A stretch of 64,000 bases of DNA from contig CAYRFK010000003.1 of NCBI GenBank assembly GCA_964423465.1, positions 1 to 64,000 on the forward strand. The letters run 5' to 3'. The position numbers and the translations under genes are program-made. This stretch comes from VGWF01 sp964423465 (GTDB taxonomy: Bacteria; Verrucomicrobiota; Kiritimatiellia; PWTM01). This document shows positions 9,089-19,275 of the stretch, one piece after another (positions within the stretch are counted from its first letter, which is position 1; the number at the start of each line of letters is the position of its first letter). Under the pieces are notes generated by a model. The model did not search any database, was not told the DNA's origin, and worked only from the letters and a program-made list of their open reading frames with translations.

Positions 9089-10219
9089 ATGGCATTCCGT
9101 GGCACCATCCGAATCCTGGCTTGTCTCGCCGTCGCGCTCCCCTGCGTGTCGCGGTCCGCCGCAACCCCGGATGCGCGGCCGGTGCTTCGCGTTCTGAACT
9201 GGTCCGACTACATCGACCTGGACGCGGAGGCTCCGACCAACTCGCCGATCGCGGACCGTTCGCCGTCGCTCCGGCGGTTCCAGAAGGAGACCGGCTGCCG
9301 TATCGAGTATTTCGAATTCGACGAGGCGGCCGAGATGAGCGCCCGGGTGATGAACATGCCCGGGTTCTTCGACGTCGTCATGGCGTCGCAGGACGATGCG
9401 CGCCAGATGATCCGTGCGGGGCTGTCCCGCGCCCTGCGCCCCGGCGGCGCCGACGGTCTTCTGCCCGAGTACGCCCCGCTCGGCACTCACGGGGAGGAGC
9501 GTCACTTCGTGCCCTACCTGGCCGGCGTGCTGGGGCTCGCGGTGCGAACGGATGCCGGGCGCCCGGCCGTGCGGGGCTGGGCGGATGTCTTTGCGCCCCG
9601 CGACGGGCCGGGGCCGCGGGTCGCCCTCACGGCCTGCCCGTTTGAACAGACGTATGCGGCGCTGAAGTGGCGCGGGCACAGCCTCAATACCACGAACCGG
9701 AACGAACTCGCGGCGGCGGTGCGGGCGCTGGGCGAACTCCGGCGCGGCGGACGGCTCGTCCTGACGACCTCCGACATGGAGGCGCTGGGCACCGCGCTGA
9801 TCGACGGCCGCATCGACGCGGCGATGATGTATTCCACGGACGCCGGCACCCTCATCGAGGAGCATCCGGAGGCCCCCCTGCGCTTTGTGATCCCGGCGGA
9901 GGGGGCTGAACTCTACATCGACGGCTGGATGGTTCTGGCGTCATCCCGGCAGCCCGTCCTGGCCGCACGGTTCGTCGAATTCATGATCACCCCGGACGTT
10001 CATGCGGATGTCGCCGGCTGGCTGGGCGCGCGGGCGACCTCGGCCGCCGCCATGGCGCGCCTGCGGGAACGCGAACCGGATTTCGAGTCGTCGCCGACCC
10101 TGGCCCCGCCGCCCGCCGCCGCAGTCGGATGCGAGGTGCCGATGGTCGTGGCCCAGGACATTGTTCCACTCTGGACGGGCACCATGGGCGGCCCGCTGTC
10201 CAAGGAGACGCGCCCGTGA
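9089..10219 (+). CDS. Spermidine/putrescine-type periplasmic binding protein
   Basis: A 376-residue exported solute-binding protein. A signal peptide covers about residues 1-26, followed by the typical first strand L-R-V-L-N-W-S-D-Y-I, characteristic of PotD/PotF-type binding proteins. Later segments (F-F-D-V-V-M-A-S, M-M-Y-S-T-D-A-G) also fit this two-lobed fold. No permease or ATPase genes are adjacent. Instead its stop overlaps the start of a hybrid histidine kinase by four bases (GTGA), so it may present a ligand to the kinase rather than, or as well as, to a transporter. The start is the ATG at 9089; the longer frame overlaps the upstream gene. Confidence 0.85.
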   Translation: MAFRGTIRILACLAVALPCVSRSAATPDARPVLRVLNWSDYIDLDAEAPTNSPIADRSPSLRRFQKETGCRIEYFEFDEAAEMSARVMNMPGFFDVVMASQDDARQMIRAGLSRALRPGGADGLLPEYAPLGTHGEERHFVPYLAGVLGLAVRTDAGRPAVRGWADVFAPRDGPGPRVALTACPFEQTYAALKWRGHSLNTTNRNELAAAVRALGELRRGGRLVLTTSDMEALGTALIDGRIDAAMMYSTDAGTLIEEHPEAPLRFVIPAEGAELYIDGWMVLASSRQPVLAARFVEFMITPDVHADVAGWLGARATSAAAMARLREREPDFESSPTLAPPPAAAVGCEVPMVVAQDIVPLWTGTMGGPLSKETRP

Positions 10220-13200
10220 GGATCCGCGCACAGCTCCTGACGGCTTTTGTGCCGCTGATCGTGATCGCGGCCGGCGCGGTTGGCGTCCTCGCCCTCCGCG
10301 CATCCTACCGGCTGACGGGCGAGACCGAGGAGGTCGTCGAACGCGTCTTCTCGCTTCGCATGACCGCCGAGCGTTCGCTGCGAAAGATGACCGCGTTGCT
10401 CGACGAGAATCGCAGGCGGGATTACGAGTATCTCGCCCGGCAGGCGGCCGCAACCCTGGACCTGTCCCACCGCTACCTGCGAAAAGAGGCCGCCGTGCTC
10501 GCCTCCTCCTCGTTGGTCGCCAGCTACCTTGAGGCCAACGAGGCCGGCCGCGAAATGCTCCAGCCCCAGATCGTGCGCCGGCTGCACGAGATGGTGACGC
10601 AGTTCGATTTGCACGGCATCTGCCTGCACGATGCCGGCGGCCGTGTCTTGGTGCCAAGCCACCGGGATGCGGAGGCGGCGGATAGTCTGGCGGCCGAGTC
10701 GGCCTGCTGCGACTGGCTCCGCGCGAATCTGGACGAGGCGGCCCGCGGTCCCCGAACGGTGCTGCTGGCTTCCCCTTCCGCCGTCGGCGCCGCGGGCCTC
10801 TCGGAGCCGATGCTCGTGATGAGCGCCCCGTTCCGGCGCGGATCGGGCAGCAGCGACAATGCCGACGCGCCGGCGGTCGCCTACCTCGTCTTCCGCATGA
10901 GCCTGCACCGCTTCTGTGAGCCCGTACTTGCGATCGAAGGCCTGTCGCGCGCCGCGATGACGATTGAAAGCGACGGGGCCGTCCTGTTCCGGCATGCCGA
11001 GGGCGCGGAGGACCGGCCCATCGAGAGGAAACCCGGACTTCCGTCCGCGGAGATCGCGGCGCTCGACGGGCAGATCCGCATCCGTGTGGAGGCCCTGGAG
11101 GCCCCGATCAACGAAACCGCCGCCGCGATCACAACCCTCATGCGGGACGCCGGGTCGCAGAGTGTCCGTCTCGACAGGCTGGCCCGTACGGTCGAGCACA
11201 AGGTGTTGACGTTCCGTGAGCGGTTCGCCGTGACCATCATCCTCGCCCTTCTGCTCGGCCTGCTCGTCAGCATCTACCTCGCCCGCCGCCTGGCGATGCC
11301 CCTCGTGATCCTTTCCGCCTCCACGGGCCGCATTGCGGGGGGCCGGCTGGACGAGCCGCTCCGCACGGACGCCGACGACGAGATCGGGGACCTGGCGCGA
11401 AGCGTCGACCGGATGCGAAACGGACTGAAGGACTCCATCGAGAATCTCGACCGGAAGGTCGCCGACAAGAGCCGCGCCCTGGCCGAGAGCGAGGCCCACT
11501 TCCGCGCCGTCTTCAACCAGTCCGGTGTCGGCATCCTGCTGTGCACACCGGACGGCCGCATCCTCGACTCGAATCCCGCCCTGCAGGAGATGCTTGGCTA
11601 CACGGCCGGCGAACTGACCGAGCGGAGCGCGCGGGAAATCACCTATCCCGGCGACTGGGAGGAGGAGGAGCGCCGGATCGCACAGATGCTGGCCTCCGGA
11701 CGCGAACTGGGCCGGATCGTGAAGCGGTACATCCGCAAGGACGGTGAGACCGTATGGGTGGACCTCACGGCGCGGCTCCTGCGCAACGAGGACGGAAGCC
11801 CGCGCATGTTCGTGGTCGTTGCGGCCAACATCACCGCGCAGAGGCGCGTCGAGGAATCCCTGCGGGCCAGCGAAGAGGCCTACCGGCAGCTCTTCAGCGA
11901 GATGGCCGATGGCTTCGCGCTGCACGAGATCCTCACCGATGCCGACGGCCGTCCCGTCGACTACCGCTACCTGGCGGTCAATCCAGCCTTCGCGCGGCTG
12001 ACCGGCCTCCAGGAATCCGCCGTCGTCGGACGCACGGTCCGGGAGGCCCTCCCCGGCGTCGAGCCGATGTGGATCGAGACCTTCGGGCGCGTCGCGCTGA
12101 CCGGGGAGCCCGCACACATCGAGGATTACGTCGCCGCGCTCGGCCGGTGGTACGACGTGCGCGCCTACAGCCCCGCCCGCGGCCGGTTCGCCGTCGTCTT
12201 CGCCGATGTCACGGAGCGGCGCAAGGCCGAGGAGGGGAAGCGCGCGATGGAGCAGCAGATGCTCCAGGTGCAGAAGCTGGAGAGCCTGGGTGTGCTGGCC
12301 GGCGGTATCGCCCACGACTTCAACAACCTCCTCATGTCCATCCTGGGCAACGCGGACCTCGCCCTCTCCGAACTCCCGCCCCACGGGAGCGCGCAGGAAA
12401 GCCTGACAGACATCGTGCGCGCCTCGCGCCGCGCCGCCGACCTGTGCCGACAGATGCTCGCCTACTCCGGCAAGGGCCGGTTCACGGTGGAGCCCGTGAA
12501 CCTCAACGACCTGATCGAGGAGATGGCGCACCTGCTCGTCGTCTCCATCTCCAAGAACGTCAGGCTGCAGTGCCGTTTTGCGGACGACCTTCCGTTCGTC
12601 GAGGGCGACGCCACGCAGCTGCGGCAGATCGTCATGAACCTGATCACCAACGCGTCAGAGGCTGTCGGATCGGGCGTCGGGTCTGTAACCCTCGCCACCG
12701 GCGTCGAGGCCTGCACCGCGGAGAGCTTCGCCGACACCGTCACCCGCGAGCGTCTCCCCGCCGGCCCCTATGTGTTCGTCGAGGTCGCCGACACCGGATG
12801 CGGCATGTCGCCGGAAACCCTCGCGAAGATCTTCGACCCCTTCTTCACCACCAAGTTCACCGGCCGCGGACTGGGGCTGGCCGCCGTGCTCGGGATTGTC
12901 CGCGGCCACAAGGGCGCGATCCGCGTCCGCACCGAGCCCGACCGCGGCACATCGTTCCGGGTCCTGCTGCCCATGCGGGGCGGGCCGCTTCCGGCCGTGC
13001 CCGCTCCGGCGCCGGAACGGGTCGAGCCGCCACCGCACATCGCGGGGACCATCCTGCTGGTGGACGACGAACCGGGCGTCCGGCAGGTCGCCGGGCGGAT
13101 GCTGACCACGGCGGGCTTCCAAGTGCTGACCGCGGCCTCCGGCGCCGAGGCCATCGAGATCGTCGCCGCCGATCCCGCGCGGATCACCTGCGTGCTTCTC

Positions 13201-13431
13201 GACCTGACCATGCCGCAGATGGACGGCGAGGAGACCCTGATTCGGATGCGCGCCATTCGCGGCGATCTTCCGGTCGTCCTTTCGAGCGGCTACAACGAAC
13301 AGGAGTCCACCCAGCGCTTCGCCGGTCGCGACCTCGCCGGCTTCATCCAGAAGCCGTACGTCCGCGCACAGTTGATCGCCATCCTCCGCACCGTGACCGA
13401 GCGCCTGGCCGTCCGCCCGCCGCGCACCTGA
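10216..13431 (+). CDS. Hybrid sensor histidine kinase with HAMP, PAS and receiver domains
   Basis: A 1071-residue membrane sensor kinase. It starts with GTG at 10216, overlapping the upstream stop. Order of parts: first transmembrane helix (about 8-27), periplasmic sensor (about 30-330), second helix (about 340-358) and HAMP. Two PAS-like domains follow (about 425-540 and 555-675). The dimerisation/phospho-acceptor helix has His700 in I-A-H-D-F-N-N, and the ATPase domain has D-T-G-C-G-M and G-R-G-L-G-L motifs. A C-terminal receiver has the phospho-acceptor Asp996 in L-L-D-L-T-M-P and a K-P motif. It passes signal to its own receiver and probably on to a distant partner, since no separate response regulator is adjacent. 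Confidence 0.93.
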   Translation: MRIRAQLLTAFVPLIVIAAGAVGVLALRASYRLTGETEEVVERVFSLRMTAERSLRKMTALLDENRRRDYEYLARQAAATLDLSHRYLRKEAAVLASSSLVASYLEANEAGREMLQPQIVRRLHEMVTQFDLHGICLHDAGGRVLVPSHRDAEAADSLAAESACCDWLRANLDEAARGPRTVLLASPSAVGAAGLSEPMLVMSAPFRRGSGSSDNADAPAVAYLVFRMSLHRFCEPVLAIEGLSRAAMTIESDGAVLFRHAEGAEDRPIERKPGLPSAEIAALDGQIRIRVEALEAPINETAAAITTLMRDAGSQSVRLDRLARTVEHKVLTFRERFAVTIILALLLGLLVSIYLARRLAMPLVILSASTGRIAGGRLDEPLRTDADDEIGDLARSVDRMRNGLKDSIENLDRKVADKSRALAESEAHFRAVFNQSGVGILLCTPDGRILDSNPALQEMLGYTAGELTERSAREITYPGDWEEEERRIAQMLASGRELGRIVKRYIRKDGETVWVDLTARLLRNEDGSPRMFVVVAANITAQRRVEESLRASEEAYRQLFSEMADGFALHEILTDADGRPVDYRYLAVNPAFARLTGLQESAVVGRTVREALPGVEPMWIETFGRVALTGEPAHIEDYVAALGRWYDVRAYSPARGRFAVVFADVTERRKAEEGKRAMEQQMLQVQKLESLGVLAGGIAHDFNNLLMSILGNADLALSELPPHGSAQESLTDIVRASRRAADLCRQMLAYSGKGRFTVEPVNLNDLIEEMAHLLVVSISKNVRLQCRFADDLPFVEGDATQLRQIVMNLITNASEAVGSGVGSVTLATGVEACTAESFADTVTRERLPAGPYVFVEVADTGCGMSPETLAKIFDPFFTTKFTGRGLGLAAVLGIVRGHKGAIRVRTEPDRGTSFRVLLPMRGGPLPAVPAPAPERVEPPPHIAGTILLVDDEPGVRQVAGRMLTTAGFQVLTAASGAEAIEIVAADPARITCVLLDLTMPQMDGEETLIRMRAIRGDLPVVLSSGYNEQESTQRFAGRDLAGFIQKPYVRAQLIAILRTVTERLAVRPPRT

Positions 13432-13509
13432 TCGACACGCCCGCCGCCCCGGGGAGCGCGGTGCGGTCGGAATGAATCCAGCCCGCCCGCGCCCCCCGGG
13501 GTCGCCGGT

Positions 13510-13947
13510 TCAACACGCCTGGCGCATCGGCCGGCGCTGCGCCGACGGCTGTGAACGGGCCTGCGGAGCCGCCGGAGCCGGGCCCGACTCGTCCGCGCCC
13601 TCCCCGCCGTCCCCGCCCGCGCCCGAGAGGAACCGCACCCGCTCGGCCACGACGCGCAGCTTGCTCCGCTTGCCGCCCTCCGGCGTCTCCCACTGGTCGT
13701 ACTGCAGCTTGCCCTCGACCAGCGCCGGGGATCCCTTTCGCAGGTACTGCGCGCAGGCCTCCGCCTGCTTGCCCCAGACGGTGACGTCGACGAAGCAGGT
13801 CTTCTTCACCTCCTCGCCCGCCTGGTTCTTGTAGCGCTCGTTCACCGCCAGCCCGAGGTCGATCACCGCCTGCCCCGCCGGCGTCTTCCGCAACTCGGGG
13901 TCCCGCGTCAGGTTCCCCGACAGAATCACCACGTTCACCGTTCCCAT
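13510..13947 (-). CDS. ssb: Single-stranded DNA-binding protein
   Basis: A 145-residue SSB. Residues 1-105 are a standard OB-fold (V-N-V-V-I-L-S-G-N-L-T-R-D-P-E-L-R, then V-T-V-W-G-K-Q-A-E). The tail is Gly/Ala/Pro/Gln-rich. I chose the second ATG at 13947 because AAGGAG then lies seven bases upstream; the ATG at 13953 would leave one base. The C-terminus ends R-R-P-M-R-Q-A-C and lacks the acidic D-D-D-I-P-F-like tip that recruits partner proteins in most SSBs; an acidic patch lies further in (E-G-A-D-E-S). It may be a second, specialised SSB, though a canonical one elsewhere cannot be seen here. Confidence 0.92.
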   Translation of the reverse strand: MGTVNVVILSGNLTRDPELRKTPAGQAVIDLGLAVNERYKNQAGEEVKKTCFVDVTVWGKQAEACAQYLRKGSPALVEGKLQYDQWETPEGGKRSKLRVVAERVRFLSGAGGDGGEGADESGPAPAAPQARSQPSAQRRPMRQAC

Positions 13948-14010
13948 GGCCATGCTCCTTCCCGTGTCCGCCGCGCGTCCCATACGCCCGGTCTCATCCA
14001 TGGGAAGAAC

Positions 14011-14025
14011 ATTGCGGATCGCAAT
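14011..14025. promoter_or_regulatory. Small palindrome in the divergent ssb / basic-protein region
   Basis: ATTGCGGATCGCAAT is a perfect 6-base inverted repeat around GAT. It lies between the divergent starts of ssb and the small basic protein, with an AT-rich TAATAT at 14041-14046 that could be a -10 element for the rightward gene. An operator role is a guess from position. Confidence 0.25.
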
Positions 14026-14082
14026 TCCAAAGAATGCGGGTAATATGATGCACGGCAAACAGCAACGCAGGAGGCAACGACC

Positions 14083-14195
14083 ATGGCCAAGTCCCACGAT
14101 ACGAAGCGTGCCGCGAAGAAGGCCCCCCAGAAGACCCTGATGGAGAAGCGCCAGGCGAAGCGCGACAAGAAAAACAAGCCGGCAGCCTTCGGCGT

Positions 14196-14199
<4 letters not shown>
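14083..14199 (+). CDS. 38-residue lysine-rich basic protein
   Basis: A very short, strongly basic protein that begins M-A-K-S-H-D-T-K-R-A-A-K-K. About a third of its residues are Lys or Arg, it contains no Cys, and it ends A-A-F-G-V. The start is well supported: GGAGG lies ten bases upstream in an otherwise non-coding interval, and the frame ends cleanly with TAG. Size and composition resemble small ribosome- or nucleic-acid-binding proteins found in PVC and Bacteroidetes genomes, but that is only a compositional likeness. Its stop codon shares CTAG with the stop of the convergent uup gene. Confidence 0.65.
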
Positions 14200-16034
<1,835 letters not shown>

Positions 16035-16403
16035 GGGGATCGATGATACCGCAAACGCCGGCCGTGCGCGATGAGCGCCCTCATCGCGCATCCTGCGCCC
16101 CCGCCCGGCCGTGCGATGCGGGGGGGACACACTTCACAAAGTCTGTCCCCCTGTCGGGCCCTTCGGGTTCAGCGTGCAGGTTCGCGCGAGTGATCGCCTG
16201 CGTCGGGCGCCGCGCCGGACAGGAGCAATTCGGCCAGTTCACGGATCAAGGGGTTGCGATGACCCGAGGTCCTTGCACGCCGTGGACGCCAGGACGCTCT
16301 CGCGCAGCTTCGCCATCTTGGAATCGACGGTGCTCCCCTGAAATCCATCTAACCTCGCCGTCCGCTTCCATCCGGTCGTAGTCCGCCTTTCGATGGTCGC
16401 GCC
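16035..16403. other. Intergenic stretch with a hairpin and no supported gene
   Basis: About 370 bases between uup and the small lipoprotein gene. It holds the GGGGACA hairpin at 16123-16150. Short open frames on the minus strand around 16190-16340 look like fragments broken by frame changes, but none has a recognisable domain, so I do not call a pseudogene. Confidence 0.5.
16123..16150. repeat. REP-like hairpin with GGGGACA/TGTCCCC arms
   Basis: Left arm GGGGACACACTT (16123-16134), loop CACA, right arm AAGTCTGTCCCC (16139-16150). The arms are 12 bases and pair with one mismatch. The right-arm word TCTGTCCCC recurs ten times in the RCC1-like gene at 33.9-35.5 kb, and the left-arm word GGGGACACA is present there once as its complement. 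Confidence 0.8.
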
Positions 16404-16670
16404 CTATGTACAGGAGTGCCGAGAGGGCCTGAACGTCATTGGTGGATCAACCTGGGCGAGCAGTGCGATCTGCCGCGATCGCGGGCTATCCCAGAGGCGT
16501 TGGTCCTCAAACTGTCTGAGTCCTTCGAGATACGATTGGTATTCGCGCAGAGATGCCGGAGACTGCTCTTCCCACCCAACCCAGACCGTTTGGGTTGACT
16601 GGCCGATCCCCGTGCACCCAGCCGCTCCGAAACAGAGCGCCAGTAAGGCACTCATGCGGTGCGACTTCAT
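16404..16670 (-). CDS. Small predicted lipoprotein
   Basis: An 88-residue product that starts M-K-S-H-R-M and has a short hydrophobic segment leading to a lipobox-like G-A-A-G-C. The mature part is charged and aromatic, with no recognised domain. The start lies seven bases after the stop of the corrinoid-activator gene on the same strand, with a GGGGGTGA stretch upstream, so it may be the last gene of that unit. The C-terminus (S-R-H-S-C-T) is not distinctive and could be a truncated end. Moderate to low confidence. Confidence 0.4.
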   Translation of the reverse strand: MKSHRMSALLALCFGAAGCTGIGQSTQTVWVGWEEQSPASLREYQSYLEGLRQFEDQRLWDSPRSRQIALLAQVDPPMTFRPSRHSCT

Positions 16671-16676
16671 CTTCAA

Positions 16677-18593
16677 TCACCCCCGGTGAAGGATGGAGTT
16701 GGTGGGCTGCGACATCTCTTGCGTTGCCGCGGCGAAGGCGGAGGGGTCGGCGTTGGGGAGGAGCATGGAGTCGATGTAGGCGGACTCGAACTCCGGGCGG
16801 AGGTTGAGTTCGACGGGCTCGGCGGCACGGAGGATGCGCTCGAATTCCGCGGCGGCACCGGGGCCGCCGAGCGCGAGGAGCGCACCGGCGAGCGAGCCGT
16901 TGCCGATGACCTCGATCTTCCCGGCGGGGAGGTCGGGCAGCAGGCCCATCCACGCGGCGTGGCGCAGGTGGATATGCCGCGCAAACCCGCCGGCGAGGAT
17001 CAGGGTCTCCAATTCCTCCAGCGTGCGGCCGGCGGTGGCCAGCATGGTGGAGATCCCCGCGTGGATCGCGGCCTTGGCCTTCAGGATCTCCGCGACGTCC
17101 GCCTCGGAGACCGTCAGCGCGTGGCCGGTCGCCGTCGCCTCCGCAGGCACGACGCGGCACGCGTGGATGTGCCGGCCGCGGTGGTCGGCCCGCGCGTCGA
17201 GGCCGGCCGCGCGGAGGCGGTCCATGTCGAAGCGGCCGAGCGCGTCGAGGAGGCCGGCCTTGAACGACTGGGCGACGATGTCGATGATCGCCGACCCGCA
17301 GAAGCCGGCCGCCGGCGCGCCGCCGATCGTCGTCCACTCGGCCTTCGGCCCGTCCACCCAGCGTACGTGATCCACGGCCCCCTCGGCCGCGCGCATGCCG
17401 TGGCGCAGCCCCGCGCCCTCGAAGGCCGGGCCCGCCGCGGTCGCGGCGCACAGAAGCCGGGTGCCGTCCCACAGCAGGATCTCGCCGTTGGTGCCGATGT
17501 CGACCAGCGCGACCAGCCCCCTTCGATCGAGGAGGCGCGCGGCGCAGGCGTCCGCAACCAAATCCCCGCCGACGTGCCCCGTCATCGAGGGCAGCACGTC
17601 GACGACCGCATTCGGGTTCACGGCGAGGCCCAGGTCGCGCGCCCTGCATTCCGGATGGCGGCGGCGGACGGGCTGGAACGGCATCGCGCCGATCCCGGCG
17701 GGCGGCAGCCCGAGAAAAAGGTGGGCCATCACCGTGTTGCCGGCGGCCGTCACGCGGACGATCTCCTCCGGCGCACACCGGGCCTTCGCGCACAGGTCGC
17801 CGACCAGTCGGTTGATCGTGTCGCGAATGACGAGCGACTGCAGTTCGACGAGGCCCCCGGGCGCCATCGAAGATGTGATGCGCGCCGCCACGTCGTCGCC
17901 CTTCCGCATCTGCGCGTTGTAGGCGGACGCCCGTCCGACCGCGGCGCCGGTCGCCAGGTCGGCCAGCAGCGCGACGACGGTCGTGGTCCCGATGTCGACC
18001 GCGAGGCCCAGGTGGCGGGTCGTCCCGGCCGGCGCGACGGCCGTGACATCGACCCCGCCGCAAAACGGTCCCCACGAAACGTCGAGGCGGGGGCCTGCGG
18101 CCAAGTGCGTCGGGAGTTCCCGAGCGACGGAGAGATCCGTCACCGCCGCCGCCGGACCGCCGGCCCCGGCGAGAGCGAGATCCAGCCGTTCAACGTCGGA
18201 GGACGCCGTTTCCCAGCCGCCGTCGGGCACGGCGACCGTCGTACGCCCCTGCACCGGCGTCCAGTCGAACGGCGGAAGCACGAAGTCCTCGGCGATGCTT
18301 GCCCCCTGTTCGATAAGCGACTTCCCGGGGATCTCCACGACCGCGTCGTCGGAGACGGTCCGCGTGCCGCAGGCGAGCGCCCGGCGCGGAGCGCCCGGTT
18401 CCACGCGGAACTCGGCGCCGCGGATGGCGAACGTGCCCTCGTGGAGGATGACGGCGCAGCGGCCGCATGCGCCGCGCGCGCCGCAGGCCGTATTAAGGGG
18501 GAGGCCCGCAGCGAAGGCGAGGTCGGCCAGTGTAGACCCGGGCGGACCCTCTTGGATGCGGATCTCGCCGCGGACCCGGAAACGCACGCTCAT
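16677..18593 (-). CDS. RACo-type corrinoid activation protein: ferredoxin plus DUF4445 ATPase
   Basis: A 638-residue cytoplasmic protein. Residues 1-85 form a plant-type [2Fe-2S] ferredoxin with Cys37-x5-Cys43-x2-Cys46-x28-Cys75. The rest matches the DUF4445/ASKHA region of RACo, the ATP-driven reductive activator that returns oxidised Co(II) corrinoid proteins to Co(I); visible phosphate-binding loops include D-I-G-T-T-T-V (about 195) and D-I-G-T-N-G-E (about 365). I chose the ATG at 18593 because the ferredoxin begins there. The corrinoid protein it would reactivate is encoded 25 bases upstream, giving strong functional context. Confidence 0.88.
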   Translation of the reverse strand: MSVRFRVRGEIRIQEGPPGSTLADLAFAAGLPLNTACGARGACGRCAVILHEGTFAIRGAEFRVEPGAPRRALACGTRTVSDDAVVEIPGKSLIEQGASIAEDFVLPPFDWTPVQGRTTVAVPDGGWETASSDVERLDLALAGAGGPAAAVTDLSVARELPTHLAAGPRLDVSWGPFCGGVDVTAVAPAGTTRHLGLAVDIGTTTVVALLADLATGAAVGRASAYNAQMRKGDDVAARITSSMAPGGLVELQSLVIRDTINRLVGDLCAKARCAPEEIVRVTAAGNTVMAHLFLGLPPAGIGAMPFQPVRRRHPECRARDLGLAVNPNAVVDVLPSMTGHVGGDLVADACAARLLDRRGLVALVDIGTNGEILLWDGTRLLCAATAAGPAFEGAGLRHGMRAAEGAVDHVRWVDGPKAEWTTIGGAPAAGFCGSAIIDIVAQSFKAGLLDALGRFDMDRLRAAGLDARADHRGRHIHACRVVPAEATATGHALTVSEADVAEILKAKAAIHAGISTMLATAGRTLEELETLILAGGFARHIHLRHAAWMGLLPDLPAGKIEVIGNGSLAGALLALGGPGAAAEFERILRAAEPVELNLRPEFESAYIDSMLLPNADPSAFAAATQEMSQPTNSILHRG

Positions 18594-18618
18594 GAGGCCG
18601 GCGCGATCGGGAGGCCGG

Positions 18619-19248
18619 TCAACCGGCGATGCCGAGGCACTTCTCCACGGCTTGCACGGAGGCTCCTGCATCCTCGGCGTAGCCGTGCGCGCCGATCTCG
18701 TCGGCGTAGGACTGTGTCACCGGCGCCCCGCCGATGATCACCTTCACGCCCGGGCGGGTCTTGAAGTGGTCCGCAACGGTCTTCATGTACGGCATCGTGG
18801 TGGTGAGCAATGCGCTCAGAAGCACCGCCTGCGCGCCGTCGTTGACCGCCTTCTCGAACTTCGCCACGTCGACGTTCACGCCCAGGTCGATCACCTTGAA
18901 CCCGGCGCCCTTGAGCATCATCGCGACGAGGTTCTTGCCGATGTCGTGCAGGTCGCCCTTCACGGTGCCGATGCAGACCGTCCCCAGCGGCTTGTGGCCC
19001 GCCTTCGTCACCAGTGGATCGAGGATGTTCAGGCCGGCCTGCATCGCGCGCGCGCCGATCAGCATCTGCGGCACGTAGACTTCGTTGCGGGAGAACCGTT
19101 CGCCAAGTTCCCGCATGGCCGGGATCATCGACTCCATCAGCAGCTCGACGGGGCTTCCGCCCTTGGCGAGTTCCGCGTTGACGATATCCTCAACGTCCTT
19201 GCGCTGACCTGTGCTGACCGCCTTGAAAAGAGCCTCGTTCTTCGCCAT
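18619..19248 (-). CDS. Corrinoid (B12-binding) methyltransferase protein
   Basis: A 209-residue protein with the two-part structure of MtaC/MtbC/MtmC-type corrinoid carriers: an N-terminal helical cap (1-85) and a Rossmann-like cobalamin domain (88-209). The lower-ligand motif G-D-L-H-D-I-G lies at 98-104, with His101 replacing dimethylbenzimidazole, followed by G-V-N-V-D and I-G-G-A-P-V. It carries a methyl group between a substrate methyltransferase and an acceptor. No such methyltransferase is encoded next to it, which is unusual; the activator follows immediately. AAGGAG lies eight bases before the ATG. Confidence 0.92.
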   Translation of the reverse strand: MAKNEALFKAVSTGQRKDVEDIVNAELAKGGSPVELLMESMIPAMRELGERFSRNEVYVPQMLIGARAMQAGLNILDPLVTKAGHKPLGTVCIGTVKGDLHDIGKNLVAMMLKGAGFKVIDLGVNVDVAKFEKAVNDGAQAVLLSALLTTTMPYMKTVADHFKTRPGVKVIIGGAPVTQSYADEIGAHGYAEDAGASVQAVEKCLGIAG

Positions 19249-19275
19249 GACCAGTACTCCTTGTGCCCTGTGCGA

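Noticed and set aside
16043..16381. 112-codon plus-strand frame over the 16.1-kb hairpin
   Set aside because: It runs through the hairpin, has no ribosome-binding site and no recognisable domain.
19249..19275. Cobalamin riboswitch ahead of the corrinoid gene
   Set aside because: Only 27 bases separate the genes, far too short for such a riboswitch.
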